A DNA stretch of 64,000 bases from Inquilinus sp. KBS0705 (GCA_005938025.2 VCCI02000001.1:2356001-2420000); one strand, 5' to 3'; positions 53,352 to 63,235 are shown, counted from the stretch's first letter. Translations and numbers: made by a program. Notes: a model not told the origin generated them from the sequence alone.

Positions 53352-54065
53352 TTAAAACCGGGTATAAATAGCTGTTTGTAAAATATGGTTAACGGTGTAG
53401 GTTTCGGCCCCTTTTATGTATTGATTAAGGTAGCCAAATTCAACATCAACTTTTTTATGTAGCCGGTAACCAAAGGCAACGTAGGCCCGGTTTTGATCAA
53501 AAAAGTGTTTATTTACCTTATCCTTATTTTGCACATTCACAAAAACCTCGTTCTGTAAACCAATAAACGGCCCTTTGGTAAATACCGAATCGCTTTTAAA
53601 GGGCAAAACGGCCCGTGCAAAATACCGTAAACGCTGCGAAAAATAATGATCGTTTTTAGCGGCGGCCGAGTTACCTAAAAAACGCTGCTCTAACCTAAAG
53701 CGATGCTGTAGTGTACTGCTTGCACCAATTTTATGGTTGATGATAAACTGCTCCCATATGCGGCTTTCGGGCCTGAAGGTTTTCACCTCACCCGCCCTGC
53801 CGTTGGTGGCGATGTATGCATAGCCTAAGGCGCCTATCTTATTTTTAGAAAAGTAATAATTAACCGATGGGCGCAGTAATATGTTACGCAGATAATCGTA
53901 ATGGTTAGCCGAACGAAATTGTGCATCAAACGAAGCTCCCCATTTTGGCGAAAACCGTTGTGTGTGAAACAAAGCCGCCCAACCCGAAAACTGGTTTTCC
54001 TGCGCAAATAATTTACACGGAGATAATAGCGCGATAAGCAAAAGTAATTTAAGACCCCTTTTCAT
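53352..54065 (-). CDS. DUF2490 family outer-membrane-type protein
   Basis: A 237-aa exported protein with a signal peptide ending LFAQ (about residue 21). The rest is a series of amphipathic beta strands (aromatic-rich, e.g. FSGWAALFHTQRFSPKW and RFRLEQRFLG) ending in a strand with a terminal Phe (AIYTRF), the usual outer-membrane insertion signal. It matches DUF2490. Function is unknown. Separated from the upstream gene by 140 nt of simple AT-rich sequence. Confidence 0.8.
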   Translation of the reverse strand: MKRGLKLLLLIALLSPCKLFAQENQFSGWAALFHTQRFSPKWGASFDAQFRSANHYDYLRNILLRPSVNYYFSKNKIGALGYAYIATNGRAGEVKTFRPESRIWEQFIINHKIGASSTLQHRFRLEQRFLGNSAAAKNDHYFSQRLRYFARAVLPFKSDSVFTKGPFIGLQNEVFVNVQNKDKVNKHFFDQNRAYVAFGYRLHKKVDVEFGYLNQYIKGAETYTVNHILQTAIYTRF

Positions 54066-54205
54066 AGAAAGAATATTTACAACGTTTAATAATTAGACTG
54101 CCGCATAAACAAGCGGCGAGATATGAAAGCTGGGGGCCAAGAGAATATCTTAAACTACATATCGTACGGTGGCAAATATAAAAAGTATGCTAAAATTATA
54201 CCGCC

Positions 54206-55228
54206 TTAATCTTTAAATTTTACCAGCTTTTTGCGGCCAATATCATATATCAACCTAAAGGCTTGCTGGTTACTGCTATAACCCGGCGTTTGGTGCAGGC
54301 TTAATATGAATTGCCCTTGCAAACCTTTGTATAAAAACGGCGTGTAAATAATATCTAAACGGTTATAGGTGCTTTTTTCGTAAAAAGCATCGCCGAAGCT
54401 AATGTGGTGGCCATCGCCTTTATAAAATTCATCAAACAGGGTAAAACGCTTATAGCTTAGGTAAGCATTGGCAACAAAGCCGGTAGGTTTTTGAAAATTA
54501 TCTACCCCACGCACCCGCTCTAACGACATCATACCGCCTGCTTCGATGCTTAACGAATCCAGGAAGGTTTTATGGCTAAGGTCGGCGCCTAATTTTATTT
54601 GCACCGCGCCGTTGTCCTGTATATGGTCGTTAGGTATGGCTATAGCCGGGCCTGCATCGTGCAATAAAAAAAAGTAATGCGACAAGTAAAAAGGCCCGCT
54701 TAAAACCGGCTTGTACTTACCGGAAAACCCAAACAGAAACTGCTCGCGGTCGGTGCTGGTTTGTCGGCTTACCCAATCAATCCAAAACGTTTCGGTAAAG
54801 TGCTCATTTTTAAAGCGTGTTAGCAAACCCTCAACATTGGGGCGGTAATAGCGCAGCGTATCATTTAGCATGGCGCGTGGATAGTCTGTCAGCAGGCCCT
54901 CGCGTGGAAATTCACCTGCGTTAAACAACCATTTTTTACCGGTATAGCTATAATAGGCAACAGGGTTTACCCGTAAAAAAAACGGGTTGCCGCCAAATTC
55001 GTGCAGGGCGTTAGCACCTACAATAAAGTGGTTCATGCTATCCAGGTTAATACCAACATCAAGGGTTAGCCTGGTACCCGAGTAGGTTCGTGAACGCTTT
55101 ACAAAATCTTTATACTCTCGGTTATCAAAAAAGCCCATTCCGTTAAAATGCACATCTACATCCTGTGCCTTTACCGCACCCGCGGCTAATATATAAATGG
55201 ATATAATGAGGTAAACTTTTTTGATCAT
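54206..55228 (-). CDS. Hypothetical beta-barrel outer-membrane protein
   Basis: I do not recognise the family of this 340-aa protein. It has a signal peptide ending VKAQ (about residue 22) and a long run of alternating polar and aromatic strands (e.g. YKRFTLFDEFYKGDGHHISF), consistent with an outer-membrane barrel. It begins 3 nt after the stop of the GT39 gene on the same strand, so the two are almost certainly co-transcribed. Confidence 0.65.
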   Translation of the reverse strand: MIKKVYLIISIYILAAGAVKAQDVDVHFNGMGFFDNREYKDFVKRSRTYSGTRLTLDVGINLDSMNHFIVGANALHEFGGNPFFLRVNPVAYYSYTGKKWLFNAGEFPREGLLTDYPRAMLNDTLRYYRPNVEGLLTRFKNEHFTETFWIDWVSRQTSTDREQFLFGFSGKYKPVLSGPFYLSHYFFLLHDAGPAIAIPNDHIQDNGAVQIKLGADLSHKTFLDSLSIEAGGMMSLERVRGVDNFQKPTGFVANAYLSYKRFTLFDEFYKGDGHHISFGDAFYEKSTYNRLDIIYTPFLYKGLQGQFILSLHQTPGYSSNQQAFRLIYDIGRKKLVKFKD

Positions 55229-55231
55229 GCT

Positions 55232-56953
55232 TTATTCTACTTTAATTTTTATCATCCTGCTGTTTTTACTCCCCGAAAATGGCTCGGTACGTATCGAAAA
55301 ACACAAACTATAATCGCCCTTTTCCAATGGCGCTGTTATGGTTGCCTTATACTTTGTGCTTTGGCCCTTTGCTAACCTTATGGCATTAAACAAAGTATCC
55401 GTTTGTTGTACGTTAACCACATCAAGCCCTTTAAAAAAGCAGCCTTCCAGCACAACCGGGTGCTTGTAGCCGGCGTTGGTAAAAGTAACAGCAAATGGAT
55501 AAGGATTAGTTATAACAAGGTCAAATTGTAATTTTTGGCCGGAACGGGCGGTAACCTTATCTGGTGTATTATCAATTGCTATTTTTTGATAGGTACGGGC
55601 ATCATCAACCCAACCACCATACCAGGTACCAGCCTCGCATTTTATGCTATCGGTAGTAACGCCGTTAACCGGCCATTTTAGTAAAAAATAAACCCTTTTA
55701 TGCTGCAGGCTATCTTCCATGGGCCATATATCATACATGGTGCGCCCATACACCCGCGAATCGTATGCGAAGCCTTTTAGCGTGCGGTTATAGTAATTGT
55801 ACTTTGATGGGTTTTGAAAGCCTTCATCCATCACCACAAAAGCATTGCCTGCCTTTTGGTGTACCAAATTGGCCCATTCGTGAAACCCGAAGTAGCTTTT
55901 TAACGCCTCGATGTTTTTCACAAAAGGCAGCCCTGCTATTAGGCTTAGCCTCAGCAACAGAATAAATATGATATTAATTATAGCCAGTCTGTAAAACCAA
56001 ACCGCGTTAAAGTTTTGCCGTTTAAAGCTAATTAACACCAAACACAAAAGCGGTATAAAAGCAATAAGCGTATAATGCGGCTGCACGTTTACCTTTAAGG
56101 TATTCAGTAAAAAAAAAGCGAAAGTACCTATGGCATTAACCAACAGTGTGCGGGTAAATACATCCGTTACCTTGGTAGTAAAGCCTTTATAAAACAAAAA
56201 CCAGCTAATAAATACACCACCTAATAACAGCTGCCCCGCCAGGTAAACATAACTAAAGGACAGGTCGTACCCGCTGGTAGACGTGCGCTCGAACAGCTGG
56301 TAGTTAACCGCCGGAAAACCATGGTTTGCCTGCCAAATAATATGCGGCGCATATAAAACCAAGCCTGTTAAAATAGCCAGGTAAAAAGTTTTACGGGTAA
56401 ATAGCCTTAGGCTGGCTAATACGGTAAAGCCAACTAACAGCACGCCATGATATTTGCTGTAAAGCAAACAAGCTACTATTACCCCAATAATAAAGGCGGT
56501 GAGCCAACTGTCGGCAACTAAATATTTTTGATAGTAATAATAAAACAGCACCGCAAAAAAGAACAAGGGCGCATCGGGTGTACTGGTAAAACCATAAACA
56601 TGAATAACCAATATGCCCGATACCAATAGTATAAACCATTTGGCACTAACCTGGTAGTTTTTAACTATAAGCCATAGCAGGTACACAGCCAGGCTATTGG
56701 TGAGTACGGTTATTAGCCGCAGGCCAAGTTCGTTATGTACCAAGGTGTCGCCTATTTTTATAAATACCGCTACCATTGGTGGGTGATAAAAGTAGCCCCA
56801 ATCCAGCTTTTGGGCAAATAGCCAATAATAGGCTTCGTCGCCATGCAGCTCAAGCGTGTAGGCTTGTACAGCATTTAAAACCGTCCAGCATAAAATAAAA
56901 TACCATATGGCTTTATTATTTGTGGTGGCATTAGGTGCAGTAGTTGGCGGCAT
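55232..56953 (-). CDS. GT39-type membrane glycosyltransferase (ArnT/PMT-like)
   Basis: A 573-aa multi-spanning protein. The conserved acidic pair follows the first helix (LHGDEAYYWLFAQKLDWGYFYHPPM, with the DE acid motif) as in lipid-linked sugar transferases of the ArnT/PMT family. About ten helices precede a C-terminal soluble domain (about the last 150 residues) outside the membrane. It uses an undecaprenyl- or dolichol-type sugar donor to modify an envelope substrate. I chose ATG 56953 (MPPTT) instead of 56992. It overlaps none of its neighbours and leads the two-gene unit with the barrel protein. Confidence 0.82.
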   Translation of the reverse strand: MPPTTAPNATTNNKAIWYFILCWTVLNAVQAYTLELHGDEAYYWLFAQKLDWGYFYHPPMVAVFIKIGDTLVHNELGLRLITVLTNSLAVYLLWLIVKNYQVSAKWFILLVSGILVIHVYGFTSTPDAPLFFFAVLFYYYYQKYLVADSWLTAFIIGVIVACLLYSKYHGVLLVGFTVLASLRLFTRKTFYLAILTGLVLYAPHIIWQANHGFPAVNYQLFERTSTSGYDLSFSYVYLAGQLLLGGVFISWFLFYKGFTTKVTDVFTRTLLVNAIGTFAFFLLNTLKVNVQPHYTLIAFIPLLCLVLISFKRQNFNAVWFYRLAIINIIFILLLRLSLIAGLPFVKNIEALKSYFGFHEWANLVHQKAGNAFVVMDEGFQNPSKYNYYNRTLKGFAYDSRVYGRTMYDIWPMEDSLQHKRVYFLLKWPVNGVTTDSIKCEAGTWYGGWVDDARTYQKIAIDNTPDKVTARSGQKLQFDLVITNPYPFAVTFTNAGYKHPVVLEGCFFKGLDVVNVQQTDTLFNAIRLAKGQSTKYKATITAPLEKGDYSLCFSIRTEPFSGSKNSRMIKIKVE

Positions 56954-56996
56954 TATGTAGCTTGTAAGCTGCAAAGGTAAAATAAAAGCCATAAGC

Positions 56997-57030
56997 TTGC
57001 TACGCGATTATAATACAAGCTATATATTTG
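56997..57030 (+). promoter_or_regulatory. Promoter before the second DinB gene, ending 4 nt from its start
   Basis: TTG (56997-56999) and TATATTTG (57023-57030) have a 23-nt gap, within the known range. The box ends 4 nt before ATG 57035, so the transcript may be leaderless, or the true start is Met9 at 57059. Confidence 0.5.
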
Positions 57031-57034
57031 GTTT

Positions 57035-57493
57035 ATGATAGATAAGCAAATTGAAATTATGAGGCAACCACGCCTTAAAATAATAAGCGCATTAGAAGCT
57101 TTTAGCCTTGACCAGTTAAATACCAACCCTGCCGGATTCAATAACAACATCATATGGAACCTTGGCCACATGGTAGCCGCCCAGCAAGGCGTTTGCTATA
57201 AGCGCGCCGGACTGGATACTTGGGTGGCCGACAGCTTTTTTCAGAAGTACAAGCCTGATACTAAACCCGAAGGATACGTTGATGCCGCCGGCTTTGATGA
57301 AATAAAAACGCTTTTGCAAACCAGCTTAGATCAACTGGAACATGACTATAAAAACGGCATTTTTACCAACTATCCTACCTGGACCACCCGCTATGGTGTA
57401 GAGATAAGCAGTATTGACGATGCCATTGCCTTTTTACCCTTCCACGAAGGGCTGCATATTGGGTACATTATGGCGATGAGGAAACTGGTGTAA
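57035..57493 (+). CDS. DinB family protein
   Basis: A 152-aa protein of the DinB/YfiT-like bundle fold. The metal-site histidines fall in NNIIWNLGHMVAAQQGVCY and in the C-terminal LPFHEGLHIGYIMAMRKLV. It is only distantly similar to the DinB protein at 3937. Function unknown. If translation started at the internal ATG 57059 it would be 144 aa with a short leader. A terminator follows its stop by 3 nt. Confidence 0.82.
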   Translation: MIDKQIEIMRQPRLKIISALEAFSLDQLNTNPAGFNNNIIWNLGHMVAAQQGVCYKRAGLDTWVADSFFQKYKPDTKPEGYVDAAGFDEIKTLLQTSLDQLEHDYKNGIFTNYPTWTTRYGVEISSIDDAIAFLPFHEGLHIGYIMAMRKLV

Positions 57494-57496
57494 ACC

Positions 57497-57526
57497 AAAA
57501 AAGCCCGGCATAAACCGGGCTTTTTT
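57497..57526. terminator. Bidirectional terminator between DinB and sucB
   Basis: AAAAAAGCCCGG pairs with CCGGGCTTTTTT around a CATAAA loop. Convergent genes on both sides. Confidence 0.85.
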
Positions 57527-57542
57527 GATATCTCTGTTAGCG

Positions 57543-59138
57543 CTAAACGCCTAATAACAACCTTGCAGGGTCTTCCAGTAGTTGTTTTACACGTACCAGG
57601 AAGCTTACCGATTCGCGGCCATCAATTATACGGTGATCGTATGATAGCGCCAGGTACATCATTGGGCGTATCACTACTTGTCCGTTAACAGCAACCGGGC
57701 GCTCAATAATATTGTGCATTCCCAAGATAGCCGATTGCGGCGAATTTAATATTGGTGTCGACATCATTGAACCAAACACACCACCATTGGTGATCGTGAA
57801 CGTTCCGCCTGTCATCTCTTCTATTGTAAGTTTGCTTTCGCGTGCTTTACCGGCTAAAACAACAATGGCTTTTTCAATCTCGGCCAGGCTCATGCTTTCG
57901 GCATTGCGTATAACCGGAACCACCAAACCTTTAGGCGCAGATACAGCAATAGAGATATCAGCGAAGTTGCTGTATACTACTTCTTCGCCTTCTATGCGTG
58001 CGCCAACAGCAGGCCATTCTTTTAATGCCTCGGTAACCGCTTTGGTAAAAAACGACATAAAGCCTAAGCCTACGCCATGTTTCTCTTTAAATTTATCTTT
58101 GTATTTGCCGCGCAGTTCCATTATTGGTGCCATATCCACTTCGTTAAAGGTGGTTAACATGGCAGTCTCATTTTTAACTGCCACCAAACGCTTGGCAACC
58201 GTTTTACGCAACGACGACATTTTTTCGCGACGGTCGCTTCTTGCACCTTGCGGCGCAGCAGGTGAAGAAGTAGCAGCGGCAGTTGCAGCAGCAGGTTTTG
58301 GTGCAGCAGCAGCTTGCTGTGCATTTAATGCATCGCCTTTGGTAATGCGGCCATCTACACCGGTACCACTAACAGCAGATGCAGCCACGCCTTTTTCGGC
58401 TAATATCTTAGCAGCAGCTGGCGATGGTGTGCCCGATGCATAAGTTGTTCCTTTTGATGGTGCAGCTTGCGGCGATTCGTTTACAGCATCGGCAACAGCA
58501 GGTGTTACCGCCACAGGTGCAGGCGCTGCTGATGATCCGGCACCTTCAATGGTACATACTACGGCGCCAATAGGCAGTGTATCGCCTTCTTTGGCTATGG
58601 TTTTTAACGTGCCGGCTTTTTCGGCAGTTAATTCAAAAGTTGCTTTGTCTGATTCCAGTTCGGCAATGGCCTCATCCATCTCCACCTGGTCGCCGTCTTT
58701 TTTCATCCAACGTGACAGGGTCACCTCGGTGATGGATTCACCTACAGTAGGTACTTTAATTTCTAACGAACTGCCACCGCTTTGGTCGGGCGCAGGTGCA
58801 TAGCCATTTGCAGGCACTTCCGGGCTAACCGCTTTTGCAGGCTCGTCTTTAGCGGCAACGGGTGCAGCAGGTGCTTTATCGGTAACCGGTGAAGGGGCGA
58901 TTTCGCCATCTTCGATAGTTGCAACAACAGCCCCAATAGCTAAGGTATCGCCTTCGGCTGCGGCAAGTTTTAAGGTACCGGCTTTTTCGGCGGTTAATTC
59001 AAAGGTTGCTTTATCAGATTCCAGCTCGGCTATTACTTCATCCATCTCCACATGGTCACCATCCTTTTTTTTCCAGGCTGATAAGGTTACTTCGGTTATG
59101 GATTCGCCTACCGGCGGAACTTTTATTGCTAAACTCAT
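57543..59138 (-). CDS. sucB: Dihydrolipoyl succinyltransferase, E2 of 2-oxoglutarate dehydrogenase, with two lipoyl domains
   Basis: A 531-aa E2 component of the 2-oxoglutarate dehydrogenase complex. Two near-identical lipoyl domains precede the core: the lipoylated lysines are Lys43 and Lys165, both in ESDKATFEL. An Ala/Pro-rich linker and an E3-binding peripheral domain (about 240-280, [22 protein letters not shown]) follow, then the catalytic domain with the transferase motif [15 protein letters not shown]. Having two lipoyl domains is unusual for a succinyltransferase. It lies 106 nt downstream of sucA and is probably co-transcribed. Confidence 0.93.
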   Translation of the reverse strand: MSLAIKVPPVGESITEVTLSAWKKKDGDHVEMDEVIAELESDKATFELTAEKAGTLKLAAAEGDTLAIGAVVATIEDGEIAPSPVTDKAPAAPVAAKDEPAKAVSPEVPANGYAPAPDQSGGSSLEIKVPTVGESITEVTLSRWMKKDGDQVEMDEAIAELESDKATFELTAEKAGTLKTIAKEGDTLPIGAVVCTIEGAGSSAAPAPVAVTPAVADAVNESPQAAPSKGTTYASGTPSPAAAKILAEKGVAASAVSGTGVDGRITKGDALNAQQAAAAPKPAAATAAATSSPAAPQGARSDRREKMSSLRKTVAKRLVAVKNETAMLTTFNEVDMAPIMELRGKYKDKFKEKHGVGLGFMSFFTKAVTEALKEWPAVGARIEGEEVVYSNFADISIAVSAPKGLVVPVIRNAESMSLAEIEKAIVVLAGKARESKLTIEEMTGGTFTITNGGVFGSMMSTPILNSPQSAILGMHNIIERPVAVNGQVVIRPMMYLALSYDHRIIDGRESVSFLVRVKQLLEDPARLLLGV

Positions 59139-59160
59139 ATTGTTAGTAGTTGTATATTTT

Positions 59161-59240
59161 AAGTTGAAAGTATAAAGTTAAAGGTTGAATTTAAAAAGTG
59201 ATCGGCAAAACCTTTCACTTACTGCATTAAACTTTTAACT
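59161..59240. repeat. AAGTTGAAAG / CTTTTAACTT repeat in the sucA-sucB spacer
   Basis: The left part (59161-59189) has AAGTTGAAAGTATAAAGTTA, and the right part (59211-59240) carries CCTTTCACTT and AAACTTTTAACT in the opposite sense. It begins 4 nt after the sucA stop codon. Confidence 0.6.
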
Positions 59241-59244
59241 CCAA

Positions 59245-62052
59245 TCAGTCCGCTCCGGCGTTGGCCATTTTTTCAGTTGTCTTTTTTATGGTTTCTTTAA
59301 CCACTTTACCGGCAGGCGCTTCAAATGCTTTGGCAACAATGTGTGCTTGTTGGGCAGCATGTTGTTTAGCAAAACCGGTTGCAGTACTTGCACCTTCCAA
59401 ACGCGATATCACCTGTAAATTCAGATGTTTATCGTTGTGGAACTTGCGGCAAATATATGGCCATGCACCCATATTCTCCGGCTCTTCCTGCACCCAAATA
59501 AATTCGGTAGCCTTTTCGTAGCGGGCCTTCATTTTCAATATCTGCTGTATTGGTGTTGGGTACAATTGCTCAACACGTACAATAGCTACATCCTTGCGCT
59601 TATCAACCTGCTGTTTCTCTTGCAGGTCGTAGTATACCTTACCTGTACAAAGTAGTACACGTTTAACCTTTTTAGGGTCAGCATAGGTATCATCTATCAC
59701 CTCGTGGAATTTACCATTGGTAAAATCTTCAACCGGCGATACGCACTTAGGGCTGCGTAATAAACTCTTAGGGGTAAATATAATAAGCGGCTTGCGGAAA
59801 TCGCGGTGCATCTGCCTCCTTAATATATGAAAGAAGTTGGCTGGTGTGCTGCAATTAGCAACCTGTATATTATCATCGGCGCAAAGCTCTAAAAAGCGTT
59901 CTACACGGGCAGATGAATGTTCAGGGCCCTGGCCTTCGTAACCATGCGGCAACAACATTACCAAGCCATTACCACGCTGCCATTTAGTTTCGGCACTGGC
60001 AATATATTGGTCAACAATAATTTGCGCTCCGTTAAAGAAATCGCCAAACTGTGCTTCCCAAATAGTTAAGGCATTAGGGTTAGCTAAGGCATAGCCATAT
60101 TCAAAGCCTAAAACACCGTACTCCGATAGCAATGAGTTAAAAATACTCAACCTCGCTTCGGTATCTATAGTTTCCAATGGTGTAAATTCATCTTCCGAAT
60201 CTACCAATGTTAATACTGCGTGGCGATGAGAGAAAGTACCGCGTTTAACATCCTCGCCACTTAACCTTACCGGGAAACCTTCTTTTAATAAAGTACCGTA
60301 GGCTAATAACTCGCCCATTGCCCAATCAAACACTTTGGTTTTATTAACCATAGTGTTACGATCTTCAAACAACTTTTCAATTTTTTTGAAGAAAGCTTTA
60401 CCCTGCGGTAATACGGTTATCTTATTTCCTATTTCGGTTATTACCTCTTCTTTAACTGAGGTGTCAATAGCGCTTATAAGTTCTTTATGGTTAGCCAGGT
60501 GCAAACCGCTCCAGGCACCTTCAAACATGGCAATGGTGTCGGTAAACCTGTCTTCTGCCTTTGATTCATCCAGCATTACCTGTAACTCGGCACGAAAATC
60601 CTTCTCGATACCTTTTACATACTTATCGTCAATAGTACCCTCAGTTATTAACTTTTTGCTGTATATCTGTAGAGGATTAGGGTGTGCCTCTATGGCTTTG
60701 TATAACACCGGCTGAGTAAATTTAGGCTCATCAGCTTCGTTATGGCCATAGCGGCGGTAACAAAGTATATCTATAAAAACATCCTCGTTAAACACCTGGC
60801 GGTATTCCATTGCAAGGTTAACCACATAAACCAAAGCCTCAACATCATCGCCATTAACGTGGAAAACAGGCGATAAAACCGTTTTGGCCACATCGGTACA
60901 ATAGGTACTTGAGCGGGCATCTTTATAGTTGGTGGTAAAACCAATCTGGTTGTTTATAACCAGGTGTATGGTGCCGCCTGTACGGTAACCATCCAGTTTT
61001 TCCATCTGTAAAACCTCGTAAACAATTCCTTGCCCGGCTACAGATGCGTCACCATGTATCAATATCGGCGCTATTTTAGAATGGTCGCCGTTGTATTTAA
61101 AATCAATTTTCGAACGTGTTATACCTTCTACAACCGGGTCAACCGCCTCCAAGTGCGATGGGTTGGGGCAAAGGCTAAGGTGAACGTTTTTACCGTTTTT
61201 AGTTTGTATATCAGTTGAAAAACCCAGGTGGTATTTTACATCACCACCAAAAGGAGATTCTGAATCGAAATTTTTACCTTCAAATTCCGAGAAAACCTCT
61301 TTGTAAGTTTTCTCCATAATATTGGTAAGCACATTTAAGCGGCCGCGGTGGGCCATACCAATAATAAACTCTTCGATACCCAGTTCAGATCCTTTTTTAA
61401 TAACCGAATCGAGCGCGGGTATTAATGCCTCGGCGCCTTCTAACGAAAAGCGTTTTTGGCCCAAAAACTTGGTGCCTAAAAAGTTTTCAAAAACAACCGC
61501 TTCGTTTAGTTTAGACAGCATCAGCTTCTTTTCATCAGCTGTGAATGACGGCGTATTACGCTTGGCCTCCATCCTGTCTTCGAACCATTTTATTTTAATA
61601 GGGTTACGTATGTAACGGTATTCGGCACCAATAGCCTGGCAGTAAGTATCTTCAAGTAACTGGCGTATATCGCGCAGCTTGGCCCGGCCTAAACCAACTT
61701 CAACGCCGGCATTAAATACCGTATCCAGATCAGCATCGCTCAAGCCAAAAGTTTCCAGTTCTTTACCCGGAAAGTATTTGCGGCGCTCGCGTACAGGGTT
61801 TGTTTTAGTGAATAAATGGCCGCGTGTGCGGTAACCATTTATCATGTTCATTACATTTATCTCTTTAATAAAATGCTCTGAAGTGCTGTTATCTGCTGCT
61901 GCCGCCGCAGGTTGAGAACTTTTACCAAAATCAAAACCTTCAAAGAATTTTTGCCATCCAAAATCTACAGATTCCGGGTCTTGCTGATAAGCTTCGTATA
62001 AGGAGTTGATGTAGTCGGCGTTTCCGCTATTTATATAATTTAGGCGATCCAT
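59245..62052 (-). CDS. sucA: 2-oxoglutarate dehydrogenase E1 component
   Basis: A 935-aa thiamine-diphosphate enzyme that decarboxylates 2-oxoglutarate and passes the succinyl group to the lipoyl arm of SucB. The family N-terminus (NADYINSLYEAYQQDPESVDFGWQKFF) is intact. ThDP-site features include GMAHRGRLNVL, HGDASVAGQGIVYEV and ARVERFLELCAD. It is the first gene of the pair with sucB. A TAATTTTG -7 box lies 25 nt upstream. Confidence 0.95.
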   Translation of the reverse strand: MDRLNYINSGNADYINSLYEAYQQDPESVDFGWQKFFEGFDFGKSSQPAAAAADNSTSEHFIKEINVMNMINGYRTRGHLFTKTNPVRERRKYFPGKELETFGLSDADLDTVFNAGVEVGLGRAKLRDIRQLLEDTYCQAIGAEYRYIRNPIKIKWFEDRMEAKRNTPSFTADEKKLMLSKLNEAVVFENFLGTKFLGQKRFSLEGAEALIPALDSVIKKGSELGIEEFIIGMAHRGRLNVLTNIMEKTYKEVFSEFEGKNFDSESPFGGDVKYHLGFSTDIQTKNGKNVHLSLCPNPSHLEAVDPVVEGITRSKIDFKYNGDHSKIAPILIHGDASVAGQGIVYEVLQMEKLDGYRTGGTIHLVINNQIGFTTNYKDARSSTYCTDVAKTVLSPVFHVNGDDVEALVYVVNLAMEYRQVFNEDVFIDILCYRRYGHNEADEPKFTQPVLYKAIEAHPNPLQIYSKKLITEGTIDDKYVKGIEKDFRAELQVMLDESKAEDRFTDTIAMFEGAWSGLHLANHKELISAIDTSVKEEVITEIGNKITVLPQGKAFFKKIEKLFEDRNTMVNKTKVFDWAMGELLAYGTLLKEGFPVRLSGEDVKRGTFSHRHAVLTLVDSEDEFTPLETIDTEARLSIFNSLLSEYGVLGFEYGYALANPNALTIWEAQFGDFFNGAQIIVDQYIASAETKWQRGNGLVMLLPHGYEGQGPEHSSARVERFLELCADDNIQVANCSTPANFFHILRRQMHRDFRKPLIIFTPKSLLRSPKCVSPVEDFTNGKFHEVIDDTYADPKKVKRVLLCTGKVYYDLQEKQQVDKRKDVAIVRVEQLYPTPIQQILKMKARYEKATEFIWVQEEPENMGAWPYICRKFHNDKHLNLQVISRLEGASTATGFAKQHAAQQAHIVAKAFEAPAGKVVKETIKKTTEKMANAGAD

Positions 62053-62077
62053 GGAGAAACCTTTGTTGTAAACAGTG

Positions 62078-62085
62078 CAAAATTA
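62078..62085 (-). promoter_or_regulatory. -7 box for the sucAB operon
   Basis: On the minus strand this reads TAATTTTG, an exact TAnnTTTG match 25 nt before the sucA start. Confidence 0.45.
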
Positions 62086-62143
62086 AGCATAATAGTACAA
62101 TAAGCCGAAAATATATGCTATTAGTTTGTAAAGTAAATGAACA

Positions 62144-63100
62144 TTATTTCGCGGCTTTTATTTCATTGTGAATTAGGCTAAGTAAAGATTCCTTGCCTTT
62201 AGCATCCTGCAATAATTGCCATATCATAATCCCACCGGCGTTTTGCATGGCCAGGGCTACTTTATTTTTAATAGTGGGCACGCCGTTGTAATAAACTATG
62301 CCACCACCGGGCACGGCAACTTCGTCTTTATCTTGGGCACCGGGGTATTTGGCAATAATGTCACGATAGGTCATGCTTTCGGGTGCGTTGGTGCCAAAAC
62401 CGTAGCCATAAAACGGCAGGCCAAGGCTAAGCTTTTGCTTCGCGATACCGCGCTTGTTGGCCCAATACTCCATATCGGTTGCAGCCATATCGTATGGCGC
62501 ATGCTGGCCGGGCTTTTCGGGTTTCCACGGCCCGGTTTTATCGTAGCACATTACGTTGATAAAATCAAACTGTGCCAAAGCCTTATTAGTATAATTATCT
62601 GCATAAACAGTAGCTATGGCCGATGTAATGAGTTTGTTTTCGGCTTTTAGTGCCGTTGCCAGTTTAACAACAAAGCCTTCGTAGTTTTTGTCTATAAGGC
62701 TGCCTTCCAAATCAACATCAATGCCGTCTAATTTATAATCAACCGCAATTTTAGCAAGCGATTGGATAAATATATCTTGTTTATCGCCATAAATATATTG
62801 AGGCAACCAATGCGGCGGCATTCCCCCGCCTACTGATAGCAGCACTTTTACCTTTTTTTGATGCGCCAGCTTCACCACATCTTTTAAGCCCGGCGCAACA
62901 ACCAAATTTCCCAAACTATCGGGATTGATAAAAGCAATATTAAGATGGGTAATTTGATCGAGGTTTACGTTTTTGATAGCATTAGCCAAACCAATTTGGT
63001 TACGCATATAACCAATTACCCTAAAACCCGATTGAGCAAAGGCGCTTGCAAAAGTTAATTGCAATAAAAAACCGATTGCCAGGTATCTAAATTTAATCAT
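62144..63100 (-). CDS. Glycoside hydrolase family 18 protein, chitinase-like
   Basis: A 318-aa exported TIM-barrel protein with a signal peptide (hydrophobic LAIGFLLQLTFASAFAQ). The catalytic DxxDxDxE motif is present as DGIDVDLEG (near residues 129-137), so the protein could be active on chitin or N-acetylglucosamine-containing glycans. The C-terminal part (GIVYYNGVPTIKNKVALAMQNAGGIMIWQL) is typical of GH18. Start: I prefer ATG 63100 over a GTG two codons upstream. Confidence 0.85.
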   Translation of the reverse strand: MIKFRYLAIGFLLQLTFASAFAQSGFRVIGYMRNQIGLANAIKNVNLDQITHLNIAFINPDSLGNLVVAPGLKDVVKLAHQKKVKVLLSVGGGMPPHWLPQYIYGDKQDIFIQSLAKIAVDYKLDGIDVDLEGSLIDKNYEGFVVKLATALKAENKLITSAIATVYADNYTNKALAQFDFINVMCYDKTGPWKPEKPGQHAPYDMAATDMEYWANKRGIAKQKLSLGLPFYGYGFGTNAPESMTYRDIIAKYPGAQDKDEVAVPGGGIVYYNGVPTIKNKVALAMQNAGGIMIWQLLQDAKGKESLLSLIHNEIKAAK

Positions 63101-63133
63101 ACACACAAAGCTATAATTGTTTTCAATTATAAT

Positions 63134-63235
63134 TTAGTGTAAAAACTTATGCAGATAGCCCCGCACATAGCCTACCCCTTCAAACAATATGGCCAACGCG
63201 CCAATAATTACCGTACATTGTTCAAATGAGTTCAT
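63134..63235 (-). CDS. Possible small membrane peptide
   Basis: A 33-codon ORF on the minus strand reads MNSFEQCTVIIGALAILFEG followed by VGYVRGYLHKFLH: a single hydrophobic segment with a basic C-terminus. It lies alone between the GH18 gene and the photolyase gene. There is no homology I recognise and no clear promoter, so it may be chance. Confidence 0.3.
   Translation of the reverse strand: MNSFEQCTVIIGALAILFEGVGYVRGYLHKFLH

Noticed and set aside
57712..58443. A 243-codon open frame on the plus strand inside sucB
   Set aside because: It is antisense to the lipoyl and catalytic domains of sucB and its residues show only the mirror of Ala/Pro-rich coding. The sucB reading is complete and conserved.
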